Source of the DNA: Siphonodentalium dalli
Taxonomy: Eukaryota; Mollusca; Scaphopoda; Gadilida; Siphonodentaliidae
Length of the DNA stretch: 64,000 nt
Direction: 5' to 3'
Assembly (NCBI GenBank): GCA_032622095.1
Contig: CP136067.1
Span: 59,809,899 to 59,873,898 of the forward strand
Each line of letters opens with the position of its first letter. Positions within the stretch are counted from its first letter, which is position 1. The notes beneath the pieces were generated by a model, which saw only the letters and a program-made list of their open reading frames with translations, was not told the origin of the DNA and did no database searches. Made by a program: the position numbers and the translations under genes. Below, in pieces: positions 11,601 to 22,616 of this stretch.

Positions 11601-12285
11601 TTCCTTCCCAACGCTAATATAGCAGCCTCATGTGCGCCACACTCGAGCAAGTTGGAAGCGTTATAGTCAGGGAGCCCAGAAGGTTTAATTTTAAGTATTG
11701 AGTACGAAAGGTTTGATGTGTCGGAATTTTCGGGACGACCGGGCTGACGGAACAAACCTAATTCTTAAATTGCGCAATAACAACATAAAGGGGACAGGGC
11801 TAGCCCGCTACCCCCCCCCCCACAAATCACAATTAAATTAACGTTCGAGCATGAGCAGGAAATTTGCTCTGGTCGCACACGAATACTATATACTGATCAT
11901 AAAAATACAGCTCAAGAAATGTTTTTTTCGCAGCATTTACAGTGGCAGAACTCCACACAACGTAAACAAAATCACTTAAATTTTAACTTCCACCCAAGTC
12001 CTTGAAATAAATTATGGTCAATTTTATCTAAAAACTGAACACAGAAACCCAACTCAAGAATCGGATTTCGGCAGCATTTCAGATAAGAAGTGGTAGTTTA
12101 ACACTTCGGAAATTCGTTATTAATCCAGGATTTGATAGCCCAGCTATAGGAACTCCCGCACCACCAATTGTTAACTTCATCCCACTATCCTTACTATGTC
12201 CCTCAACATTTCAAAAGAAATGTTAGAATGAAAAAAGTGGCCGCGGAGACACCAGACAATATGGCGTCAAACAGGGCCGCCTTTT
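11600..12285 (+). repeat. Left arm of a long inverted repeat
   Basis: Reading 12285 to 11600 in reverse complement matches 17560-18150 in order: GGTGTCT.(C/T)GCGGCCACTT, GTGGGATGAAGTTAA, TTAATAACGAA, AAATGCTGC.GAAATCCG, TTACGTTGTG, then GTTTGTTCCGTCAGCCCGGTCGTCCCGA and TTCGTACTCAATACTTAAAATTAAAC. The arms are about 600-680 bp and the outer span about 6.5 kb. A C-tract lies near 11812. Confidence 0.8.
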
Positions 12286-12365
12286 CTCAGACGAGGCACT
12301 AAGTCAGTTTGATTCAAACTAATATGATCATACGTTTAAAAACGTAATTTGCGCCCGCTTGTTAA

Positions 12366-13506
12366 CTCTTTCACTGCCATGCAGCACCACAGACATATCT
12401 GCCACTGCCAAGCATACTATACATGTACATGTAGCATATTGCTGCTAAATACATATGGATTGGTTATTTCTCAATAACTTTTGTATCTGCCGAGCTATTT
12501 TCATGAAAGTTGGTATGCATGTAGGTATTGGTCTGGGGAATCGAAAACACACCCAGTCCACCATTGTCACGTGACCACGATCACGTGACCACAAACAAGA
12601 TGGCCGCCACCCCAAAATATAAGAACATTTCAGTATTTCTCAATAAATTTTGTATTTGTAGAGATATTTTCATGAAAGTTAACTTAAATTGGTATGTAAG
12701 TAGGTATCAGTATTGGGAATAGAAAATAATTATGTTCTAGTCCGCCAGTGTCACATTTCACGTGACCACGATCATGTGACCACAAAACAAGATGGCCGCC
12801 ATCCCGAAATATAAGACAATGTAAGTATATTGCTGCTAAATACATACAAAGTTGATTGGGTATTTCTCAATAACTTTTGTAACTGTAAAGGTATGTTCGT
12901 GGAACTTGGTGCACAGTTAGATATTGGACTTGGGAATTGAAAACACTTCACAGTCTGCCAGTGTCACGAGACCGTGACCACATGATCACAAAACAAGATG
13001 GCCGCCACACCGAAATATTAGGAAAATGCATTATTTCTCAATAACTTTTGTATCTGCAGAGATATTTTTGACGACATTTGGTATGTAAGTTGGTGTTAGT
13101 ATTGAGAACCGAAAACAAGTTAGTATATTTCTGCTAAATAAATATATTATTGGGTATTTCGCAATAACTTTTGTATATGCAGAGGTATAATCCTGAAACT
13201 TGGTATGTAGGTAGGTATTGGTCTCTGTGGAATGGAAAACAGTTCCCATACCAGGAGGATCACGTGACCGCGACCACTTAATCACAAAACAAGATGGCCG
13301 ACATCCCGAAATATAAAAAAAAATAAACCGGGAGTTTCTCGTTACAAAGTTGATTACATCACGTACAGTGTTTTCGCAGAATAATATAAAGTTATTTCCC
13401 ATGGATTGATGTTATGGGACGAAGATGTCAGAATTCGACTCAAGTCGCGATCGGCAGTGTATGGGTAGGCCTAATTCGACTCAAGTCGCGATCGGCAGTG
13501 AAAGAG
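12366..13506. mobile_element. TTAA-flanked element (piggyBac-type target) filled with tandem repeats
   Basis: TTAA stands at both ends (12362-12365 and 13507-13510), and the termini CTCTTTCACTGCC / GGCAGTGAAAGAG are exact inverted repeats. The related copy near 22650 reads across the site without an insertion, giving an unoccupied allele. TTAA duplication is the hallmark of piggyBac-type transposition. No transposase is encoded, so the element is non-autonomous. Near its 3' end AATTCGACTCAAGTCGCG..GGCAGTG is duplicated (13431 and 13471). Confidence 0.8.
12438..13320 (+). repeat. Degenerate tandem repeat with CACGTG and AAGATGGCCGCC motifs
   Basis: TATTTC(T/G)CAATAA(C/A)TTTTGTA recurs near 12464, 12634, 12861, 13031 and 13154. 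Four units carry a block with CACGTGACC or a variant followed by ACAAGATGGCCG. The promoter-like motifs are better conserved than the sequence around them. Confidence 0.75.
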
Positions 13507-13755
13507 TTAACGTTCATGGGATTATCGGATGACTTTTTAGAAGGATTTGATGATAAAATAATATCTGTAAATGATCATACAGAACGTAAATGTTGGCAGA
13601 TGTACCGTTTAGCCTGCCCGTGTAATACCAGTCTCAGCTGTCTGGCATCGATACAGTACTGTCTGGAGTTTGCGCACCGAGATAGTTGTGACGTCATGAT
13701 GTACGTCGCGATGTCATGTAGTCTAGTTCCTCGACGAAATCGAGTTTCCGGCGAA

Positions 13756-13860
13756 TACCCGATAAACTCAATTACTGATTGAGGACGATAAACTCAATAC
13801 CCGATAAACTCAATACCCGATAAACTCAATTACTGATTGAGGACGGGTACCAGACGGGTA
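13756..13860 (+). repeat. Short tandem repeat CCCGATAAACTCAATA
   Basis: Four copies of a 16-18 bp unit, with ACTGATTGAGGACG appended to two of them. Confidence 0.8.
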
Positions 13861-14809
13861 GATGTCGTGACGAATTTACTGATTTCCAAGAATCAATCTT
13901 AAATGACTCTGCGGCCTTTTAATCGGAACTTATAGTTTCCGTTTGTCTGCTTTGCTTTGAGAATAGTCTATCAATCTTTTAGACGGAAATACCGTTAGAA
14001 AATGGAAGAAAATATCTAAACGCCCAGTAAGGCCGCTAGAATCCTCTTTCGGGGCAAATATTTTTTTAAATGGTATGAAATATGTAAACAAAATGTGCTC
14101 ATGCAATTTCACTTTTTGTTAAAGTTCAGTGCTTAAGTTTAATTTACATTCGCAATTTTTTAATACTTTGGCTTGTGGGACATCATTATAAACTCGACTA
14201 AAAATGTCTGAACATTTCCCAGCATTTCCCGCCAATAAATAGGACTCCTTCTGTACTTAAATTATATCCTTATTATTCCAGAAGACCCCACCAAACGAAT
14301 AATAATACCATTCTGATGCACCCTGGGCCATCTAAATGAATAATAATACCATTCCGATGTATACTTCTAGAACTGACTGGGAAAATCCATTTAGTATATA
14401 GAAAGTGTTAAAACATATAACTAACATTTGCCGAAAAGTGTTATTGGCATTTTAATCAATTACACTAACTTCGAGGTGGAATTAATAAACACAAAATAGC
14501 GGCTGTAGCCAACAATAGAACTTTGAACTCCGCTGACCCTTGAGTTATGAATAAATTATTCCTTTTTATGTAAGTTCAATCTATTTTAAGTAAGTTCAAT
14601 ATATTTTAAGATTGGGCTGAAAAAGTCGATTAATATTTGCTAGATCAGTTTCTGATGTTTGGAACTGGTGAGAATTATGGCTTTAATTTTCACGTTTCAT
14701 GTTAGCAGATCGTTTGAGCAATAGTTTATTTTTATCACCTATAAATGCAAATATAATAAATACTAGTAATGAATTAAAATGAAACTGCTTTTCTCTTCAT
14801 CATATATAA

Positions 14810-17490
14810 GGGCAATGAAATATGCCATCCATATGGCTTCATCCCCTTCATATCCCTCAAAAAGACGATTTTACAGAATATAGTATAAAATTTTACAAAA
14901 AAAATCGCCATTGGGATTCTAGTCATATTTCAACAATCTTGAAATGAGCCGAACTGGGCGATATATATGTGAAACATAGTATAAACTCTATCTATTCCAC
15001 TTGAATAGTGTCACTTTTGGCTCAAAATAGTCACCAAAATGGCGGCCAAAATACGCCCCAGCGTAGCATGCATCGCTCAGAACCTACAAGTTGTAGTTGA
15101 TGAATAATATTGGCTAATATGCTCACTATATATTTAAACCTAACATTTGTAATACACCTTGCTCAATTTTGACTATTGTAATCACTAACATTACCAGAAA
15201 TATTTGATTGTTTTTTCTATCGCAAACTCGACCTGAAAGTTGACAAACTTCACTTTTCTGGTTTGGATATAGAACAACTGAAACTATATTTGGTATCAAA
15301 GGTGTTTCTTGTTTTTAACTATCTTAAATGTGTTACAATGAGAAAAATATTGACCACATGACACCAGATGGCATGCAAAATGCAAACCATATTTGGTAAA
15401 ACACTAGATTTTCCACATTTATCTCGAACATTATTCTCCGATGTTCCGAAAAGGTAGCAAATTGTGCATAACTTTGTTATTAAGCATGTAAGTTAATCAA
15501 TTGACAACTAAATAATCTATTTTTGCAGTCCCAGGGACGTATGAGTCATGACAAATTAATTTAAAGGATGCGATATTTTGCCGAACATTGATTATGGGAG
15601 TCTGGTCAATTTGTTGTGTGGAAATGACAGAACTTTGCATAGAAAGTATGGAGGACCATTTTATGCGGCTACTCTGACCCATTAACACCAGAATTGATTA
15701 ATTAATCCAAGGCGACATATAAAAGAAAGCTATTCCATTAAATTTTCTCATCAACACACTCACACTGTTCCAATGAATTCGACTAATCTGCCCCGCCTAT
15801 ATGTATATAAGACCAATTGATTACCTAGTTGGTTTCCAATGATCTGTTGGCAGATTTTTGGACCGCTGATGGTCAGCGGTTTTCATGTAAAGCTCGGTAC
15901 AAACACAGGTTATGACGAAGTGTGCCATTTCACAATGTAATACTATATCATTTATTTCTCCATATTAGTATGGAAGGCGATGTTCACGAAAATGAGTTGA
16001 TTTCATATTCCTCAATGTATTATTGACAATCATTATAAGGTGGTAAGAGAGAGAGAGGGGCATGTAGCCCTTCCTTGAATTACAACATTTTGGCACAGGG
16101 AAGAGAATGTTATAAGTATATTATATACGCCGAGCCAACTCATAACATAGCTCTGAGGTGAAGGAACAATTTGGGCATCACTCTATCAGAGTTTTTGGTA
16201 AATTGTGTCAAAACAACATCACTATTTGCACTTCGAGTCAGCTGGATGTTCATGTCGATCTGCAATCACGACATATATATTGTTTATAGACATACCGAGA
16301 AAGTGAATATTCCATATATAGTGATATACTTTATCCAATATACTAACTGAAAACCTCATTCTCTGGTGGTGCGAGAAATTATTGTATAAAAAACTGTTTT
16401 CATGTCATGAGTCCAACGAGTAGTATAAATTATGGGCGTATTAGTCAAACAAATGCACACATCACACCTAAAAGTACTATCAGGGTAAATAGAGAAAAAT
16501 ATAATTACATTTGGTATATATCTGCCATCTTGACATCCACCATGTTTTACGTTGTTCAATTTTGATGATAAAATGGACCAGAGACCAACCGATTATGGTC
16601 CCTCTCACTTTCTTGCTGCTAATTTCCTTTCAAAACATGTCCAGCATCCGGAAACAAATTATCAGCAAAATCCATACTGCATCCTTAAAATATTAATTTG
16701 TCATCCCGTGGGTAAGTGACACCACACAAGATAGTATATATTTAGTTGTCAGTTGATTGACCAAGCGAGTCGCAATTTGCTACCTTTTCGGAACATCAGA
16801 GAATATTGTTCTACATATGTGAAACATCGACGTATGGGTTGCCATTAATTTTACATGCAATATTGCGTAATTTGGTCTATATTTTCCCACATTGAAAAAA
16901 AAAACTTCTTTAATAGCAAAGATTGTTCAATGTTTTCTTGAAAACATGGTCGAAACCTGAAAATATTTCTGGTAAAGTTAGTGATTATAATAGTCAACAA
17001 AATTAACCAAAGTGCATCATGCACACAAGTAAATATTACATGCATAGTGGGAATATCAGCTAATGTTATTCATCAACCACAAGTTTGCAGGGCACAATGG
17101 GGCAATATCTACCATTTTCCATATTTTGGTTATATTTAGGTGATATATTCATAGATAATGGTATGCTCCACATGCTTTACTCACATCGCCAATTTCTTTT
17201 AAAATTTGACTAGAATCCCAATGGATATTTTTTTGTGCAAAACGTTATACCGCGTTCGTAAAATCGAGGGATCGAAAGGGGATGGAGCCAGAATAATGAC
17301 ATATTTCATTGCTCCAATGATCTGTTAAGATGACAAATAAAAATAAAGCCACCATTATCCACCATTTCCAAACAGTAGAAACTGATATACAAAATAGTAG
17401 TGAAAACTACTTAAATGTTCCACTTGTAATTGTCGTTTTGGCGGCCATCTTGGACGGGAAGTTCCAAGTTTGCACTAGAAAGATGGCAAT
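14810..17490. mobile_element. 2.7-kb fold-back element with arms of about 850 bp
   Basis: The reverse complement of 14810-15700 aligns in order with 16560-17320. Shared blocks include TGACTAGAATCCCAATGG, GCAATTTGCTACCTTTTCGG, AACATC.GAGAATA, TTTAGTTGTCA.TTGATT and TTAATTTGTCAT. The middle (about 15700-16550) is unique and has no credible transposase frame. Right-arm sequence continues to 17490 and recurs alone at 5510-5825. Long, diverged inverted arms around a non-coding core fit a non-autonomous fold-back DNA transposon. Confidence 0.75.
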
Positions 17491-17559
17491 ATGTGTTATT
17501 TCCACAAATATATATATATGTAGGGTGTGTGACAATATTTTACCATTAGCCATCTAGTC

Positions 17560-18150
17560 TGGTGTCTATGCGGCCACTTGTTATGCTAACATCGGTTAAA
17601 ATTTGAGGAACATAAGGAAGAAAATGGGTGGGATGAAGTTAATTCTTGGCGGCGCATGCATGGGTACCTAGAATATCAATTCCCGAACTAATAACGAACT
17701 TCTTTAGATTTAGGGAGGGGAAAATGCTGCTGAAATCCGCTTCTTATAGTTGAGTTTCAATGTTGTGTATAATACGTAAGATTTACCATAGCGAAAGTCA
17801 AAAATGAAGTGAATTTTTTACGTTGTGCATGTCTGCATGTCAAAAGACCCAGGCTTCTTATCTGAAAATGCTACCAAAAAAATGTATATGATTCTATATA
17901 ATTATGATCAGTATATGGTATGCAGATGCGATCAGAGCAAATTTCATGCTCGTACTCGAAAGTTAATTTAGAAGTGATTTTTTTTTTTTTTTGGTGGGTC
18001 CAGGGCCCCTTTATGCTGTAATTGCGGAACTTAAACATTGAGTTTGTTCCGTCAGCCCGGTCGTCCCGATAATTCAAGCAAATAAAACCTTTCGTACTCA
18101 ATACTTAAAATTAAACATGCTGGGCTCCCCGACTACCGCAATTAATTGAT
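17560..18150 (-). repeat. Right arm of the long inverted repeat
   Basis: Inverse partner of 11600-12285. It ends at AAACATGCTGGGCTCCCCGACTA, matching the outer edge of the left arm near 11660. A 15-base T run lies near 17980. Confidence 0.8.
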
Positions 18151-19258
18151 AAGTTTTTGTTGATGATATGTTAATCTCGAAGAATATATAAAATGTCGCT
18201 CTATATTATATGGCTACACTATGATTTATAACACGATTGTGTCTCATACAATCATTCAGTATATCTCTAGCGTAATGGGTCTGAAGGACTTATACATATT
18301 AATCTGGTAAATAAGTAGAGTAACCTGATCTTAAGCCGATATATATGCCCTCCACAACGACTTTGGCATGCATTCAAAAGCTCACCAATCGGAGATATCG
18401 AACGCTCAGTGCGAACTTTGAAGGTATATACATGTTTGACAAATCGGAAGCTATGTTTTTGGTGAACGCCTGAGGAATTTCTGGAATCTAACACAGATAT
18501 ATTTCTTAAACAAAGAAAGGTGAGTTGATAGAAGAAAGTAGTTCCAGAAAATATAATTATATTGTCACGAATTACGTCGATATATAAAGGTTTCGTGTAT
18601 CCAAAATCACATTTCCAGCTGCAACTACCGTTAAATAATTCTTACGACGCCCCCCCCCCCCCCGCCCGGTTGAACAAAACCGAAATTACTATGATCCGGG
18701 AAACTAAATTTGCACCCCATGATAATGAAACTATCAGATAACTTCAAAACTAGTTTTTGTCTGAACTTTACACAATTTCTGCTGTTGTTTTGGAGTTGAA
18801 TTTCCAACTACTGAAATTAATTTTACCAAGTTAGGAGAGACACCCAATATCCTCGCGCCACATCCATGTCTGGGATATCGATGATTGTTCAGCCGCCTTG
18901 TTTGGACTCGACCATCTGATTTGTTGATTTAACAGATCAATTAGATACATTGAGATCCGTTACCTGCACTGCCGATCAATTAGACTTTCTGGTTGGCAAA
19001 CTAATTGAGTTTCCATGTAGCGGATTTACTTAACTGGAGACGGATGTACAACATCTCTTAAGATATTAAAAGACTAAACGATATCATTATGTATCATCGC
19101 ATTTCTGTCGATTTTTCATAATTGAGGATTATGTGCATAGGAAAATCGCTGTATTGTTCTTGAAGAAGTCGAAAGAATAATGTTAGTTTAGCCTGAGCAT
19201 TCTGTAAATGGTATAATCCAGACTATACCTATATATATACGTGTACATCAATTTTCAG
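18151..19258. other. Unassigned non-coding stretch
   Basis: No supported gene. A C-tract of about 14 bases lies near 18651. Confidence 0.4.
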
Positions 19259-19259
19259 A

Positions 19260-19475
19260 AAACGATGATTGACGTCCTCGTGGAAAAAGTGCTATTGTCC
19301 ACATGTCTGTGACAAGTTGGATGGACCGGCGACACCTGCAATATATACAAGGTGGTGTTCGCCGTATGGAAAGTCGAGTATAACTCAAGGTCCATGTGAA
19401 CGAGGGCAGTTCATTCCAAGGAGATTAAAAAGATGGAAGAGCATAGATGCAAAAGTCAAACACTCCCAGAAAAGG
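19260..19475 (+). other. Possible exon bounded by splice-like signals
   Basis: The segment is preceded by a pyrimidine-poor but AG-ending ATCAATTTTCAG and followed by AAAAG|GTGAGC, a good donor. One frame codes a Cys-rich stretch (WKKCYCPHVCDKLDG), but it meets a stop just downstream of the acceptor at 19266-19268 and has no ATG. It may be a non-coding RNA exon, a misread exon or chance. Confidence 0.2.
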
Positions 19476-19645
19476 TGAGCAGGCGATTATTATAGAATAA
19501 CAGCCGGGATTAAGGTGGTCTCAATTTGAATTGGTAAGTACCATGCATGAATAGAAAGAGAAATGACATATTTAACACTTTCAGTGCCAAGTCCGATTTT
19601 TGTACCAACCCATATTTCCTTGATCATTTTTCAAATTTATTGATT

Positions 19646-19968
19646 ACTAGCAGGGTTACCCGGTGTTGCCCAGGTTAAAGTAATGTGAAACCCTCTGTGG
19701 ATATTTGGCGGGAATAGAGAATACTCTTGCTCTCAAAGTGTTACACGTATTCTCATAAATTGTATATCCAAATGACATCACAAAACATAAGTAGTGGCTC
19801 ACCTTGTCAGGTCGGAGCGATTATCATTTTGTTTATCGCGTTTAATCCGTCCCACTAATAAAGAAGTATTTATTTATATACAACTGCGTATACTTCAGAC
19901 GTTATATCATGAAACATGAACATCATAAACACATTAGTTCGAAAAAATAACAGACGACAATAATTATT
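19646..19968 (+). other. Start of internal array; no gene
   Basis: Begins with GGGTTACCCGGTGTTGCCC just inside the left terminus. A matching tail-like end (GACAGACAGACACTCGC then AT-rich) lies at 22545-22605, so 19646-22605 may be a separate older element. A 117-codon frame at 19969-20322 was examined but shows no recognisable feature. Confidence 0.35.
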
Positions 19969-20559
19969 GTGTTTTACATAGAGATGTATCAATCAATCAA
20001 TCAATCTAGTTTATCATATCTTCATGAAGATACGATACAGATGTTTGAAAGATATGTCCAGGTGCTCCTCTGTTCTGGTGCATTATACTGGCTAATCATT
20101 TTCAGTTTAAAAGAATTGATGTTATGCAAGTATAGCAGCTACATGTGCCCGACACAGCGAGATTTTGAGTTGTTTATATTAGGCGATGAGTCTGTTCTAA
20201 AAATGAAAGAAATCCTCTGTATCGGGCAGATATACCCTTGTCAGATGTCAATATTGGAGTATCCTGAAAAGTCGTGTGCTACGGACTGCGTTTTCCTTTA
20301 TCTCAGAAGTAACCATATTTGACTGCACACTGTGACCACTATTTTTGAACAGGCCTGCTGTACATTCCATATCGCTTGGCAATTGTAACTTTTTTTGTGG
20401 AAACTATATTGAATGGGACAGACTCAATCGTGTTATAATATATATATGAGCCATTCTAATATGCAATCCTCTGACGATTCAAGGTCCCTCAGTTTGAATG
20501 AATATATGTATCTCTTAAATAGATTGATATAAATATACTTTTAATGCTTTCTTCTATGT

Positions 20560-22540
20560 ATCTGTGTTGCTAGATCATTATAGGAATGCCCTGATTTCCA
20601 TCCCCATATACATATGACAGTTGAGAAGATATAATTGTTCAAGTGACTTAATTCGGTCACCATTTGTCGAGATTGTGAAATTGGAATGCCAAAAACTCCT
20701 TAGAACGACGTGGAGATGGCCTGGGAGATGACTATATATAACGTTGTTGGATATCGGCGAATTGAACAATCTTATAAATGTTAGTGAATCTCCTCTCGCC
20801 ATCCATGACCCAAACGACCCCAAATGTGATTTAATTCATAATATCATTAGAGAAGAACGTGCATGAATTTGGTGGAATCAGTGCTAAATATATTTGTATC
20901 AACTTTGGTGCAACTCCCTCATGCATGATCTTGAACCGCGCCACTTTTGTCATATTTAAACCACGTCTATTAGACTCGTGCATGCATTATATAACGGAGA
21001 TGATTATATATAAGTTTGGTGGTAATCGGCAACAAAACAAATTCTTATCATAGTTATTACCCCCCCCCCCCATCTCTCACCCAAACGGCACCAATTTCGC
21101 GTCTTTAAATCACACGTTTATATTCATCGTATCACGGAGAAGAATAATATCTCAATTTGGTTGAAATCTGTGCTAAAATAGCCCATCACTTGACACCAAC
21201 AACGTCACTTTAGAAAATTTTAACCCGCACCATTATCTTACTCGTATATAGTTACCCCTGTTAGACCGCCTTGGAGCCATCTCGATTGTACCCTTAAAGT
21301 TATATATAGAACACAGACAGATATTCGCAAATATTTGATTCATTGTATCATTTGAGAAGAACGTGTATGAGTTTGATGGTAATTGGCACTAAACATATTT
21401 TTATAAGTTTTTTGTGACCCTCCCGTCCCTATTTCGGACTCAAGCGGCGCCACTTTTGACATCATTAAACCACACACTTAGGCTCATTATAGAGATGAAT
21501 ATATATAAAATTTATGAAAATTGGCGAGGCCACAATTGCATATCTCTCACTAAAAGGCACCAATTTGGCGCATTTAAACCACACGATTAGATTATTTGTA
21601 TCACGGAGAAGAATATGTATCAATCAGGTGGAAATCGGCGCTAAACATATTGTTTATCAATGTTTGTGTCCCTCTCACCATCTAGGCACCCCTGACTCGA
21701 ATGGCCCCACTTTTGACATCTTTAAACCACACAATTAGACTCCTGATATCATGGAGATTATTAATTGTAAGTTTGGTGCTAATCCGCGACTTAACAAATT
21801 TTTATCAAATTTAGTGCCCACCCCACCCCACCCCCATCTCACACCAAAGTAGCACCAATATGACGTCTTTAAAATCACACGATTAGATTCCTCATATCAT
21901 GGATAAGAATGTGTATCAATTTGGTCGAAATTGGCGCTGAAGATATTGTGTATCAATTTTAGTGCCCCTCTCCATTTCAGTGCACCCCTGACTCGAATGA
22001 CGCCACTTTTGACAGCTTTAAGCCACGCCATTAGACACCTCATACCATGGGGATGAATTTGTATAAGTTTCGTGGCAATCGGCGACTAAACCAATTATTA
22101 TCGGATTTAGTACCCCCCCCCCCCACCCCCCAAAATCTCTCATCCAACGACACCTATTTGGCGTCTTTAAATCACACAATAAGATTCCTTGTATCATGGA
22201 GAAGATCTCAGAAGAATGTACATCAATTTGGTGGAATTCGGCGCTAAAATTATTTTTGATCAATTTTGGTGCCCCTCTTCCATTCCGGGCATCTCTGACG
22301 CGAACGGCGAGACTTTTGACATATTTAAACCACACCATTAGATTCCTCATACTATGGGGATGATTATATATAAGTTTGGTGGCAATCGGCGACATATATT
22401 TGTTCTGACCCTCCCCCTTTTCTGCCCCTGACAACAACGGCGTCGCTTTAGAAAATTCTAACCCTCGCCATTATCTTTCTCGTAAAAAATTACCCCTATT
22501 AGACCCCTTTTGTGCCATCTAGGTGGTCCCCTGTGAATGT
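20560..22540 (+). repeat. Higher-order tandem array, about 300-bp unit made of two 150-bp halves
   Basis: One half-unit carries CACCAATTTGGCGTCTTTAAATCACACGATTAGATTCC and GGAGAAGAA. The other carries CCACTTTTGACATCTTTAAACCACAC.ATTAGACTCC and GGAGATGA. They alternate. CACCAAT starts recur near 21082, 21557, 21852 and 22150 (spacings about 475, 295 and 298). A block GTCACTTTAGAAAATT..TTACCCCT(G/A)TTAGACC with an ACACAGACAGA tail occurs near 21205 and again near 22440. C-tracts interrupt several units. The left part (20560-20820) is the most diverged. Confidence 0.75.
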
Positions 22541-22544
22541 CTAT

Positions 22545-22605
22545 TGAACACAGACAGACAGAAAGACAGACAGACACTCGCAAATATAGATATAGATAAT
22601 AATGT
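22545..22605 (+). repeat. GACA-rich tail with AT-rich end
   Basis: ACAGACAGACAGAAAGACAG continuing into ACTCGCAAATATAGATATAGAT. It resembles the 3' tail of RTE- or SINE-like repeats seen in many invertebrates and marks the end of the internal array. Confidence 0.5.
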
Positions 22606-22616
22606 TATACATTATT

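Larger units (their letters stand above)
12320..14640 (+). mobile_element. Dispersed non-coding element, copy A (homologous to 22617-24720)
   Basis: Collinear with 22617-24720: CGTAATTTGCGCCCGCTTGTTA, GTTCATGGGATTATCGGATGA, GTCTCAGCTGTCTGGC, GGAAATACCGTTAGAAA, GCTAGA.TCCTCTTTCGGGG and CTCCGCTGACC.TTGAGTTATG, ending in AAAAAGTCGATTA. It is interrupted by a TTAA-flanked insertion at 12366-13506. No coding frame is conserved between the two copies. Confidence 0.75.

Noticed and set aside
13414-13782. 122-codon plus-strand ORF
   Set aside because: Crosses the boundary of the TTAA insertion and is not open in the related copy near 22660.
19969-20322. 117-codon plus-strand ORF
   Set aside because: Lies inside a repeat-filled TTAA element, with no domain and no second copy; kept only as a remark.
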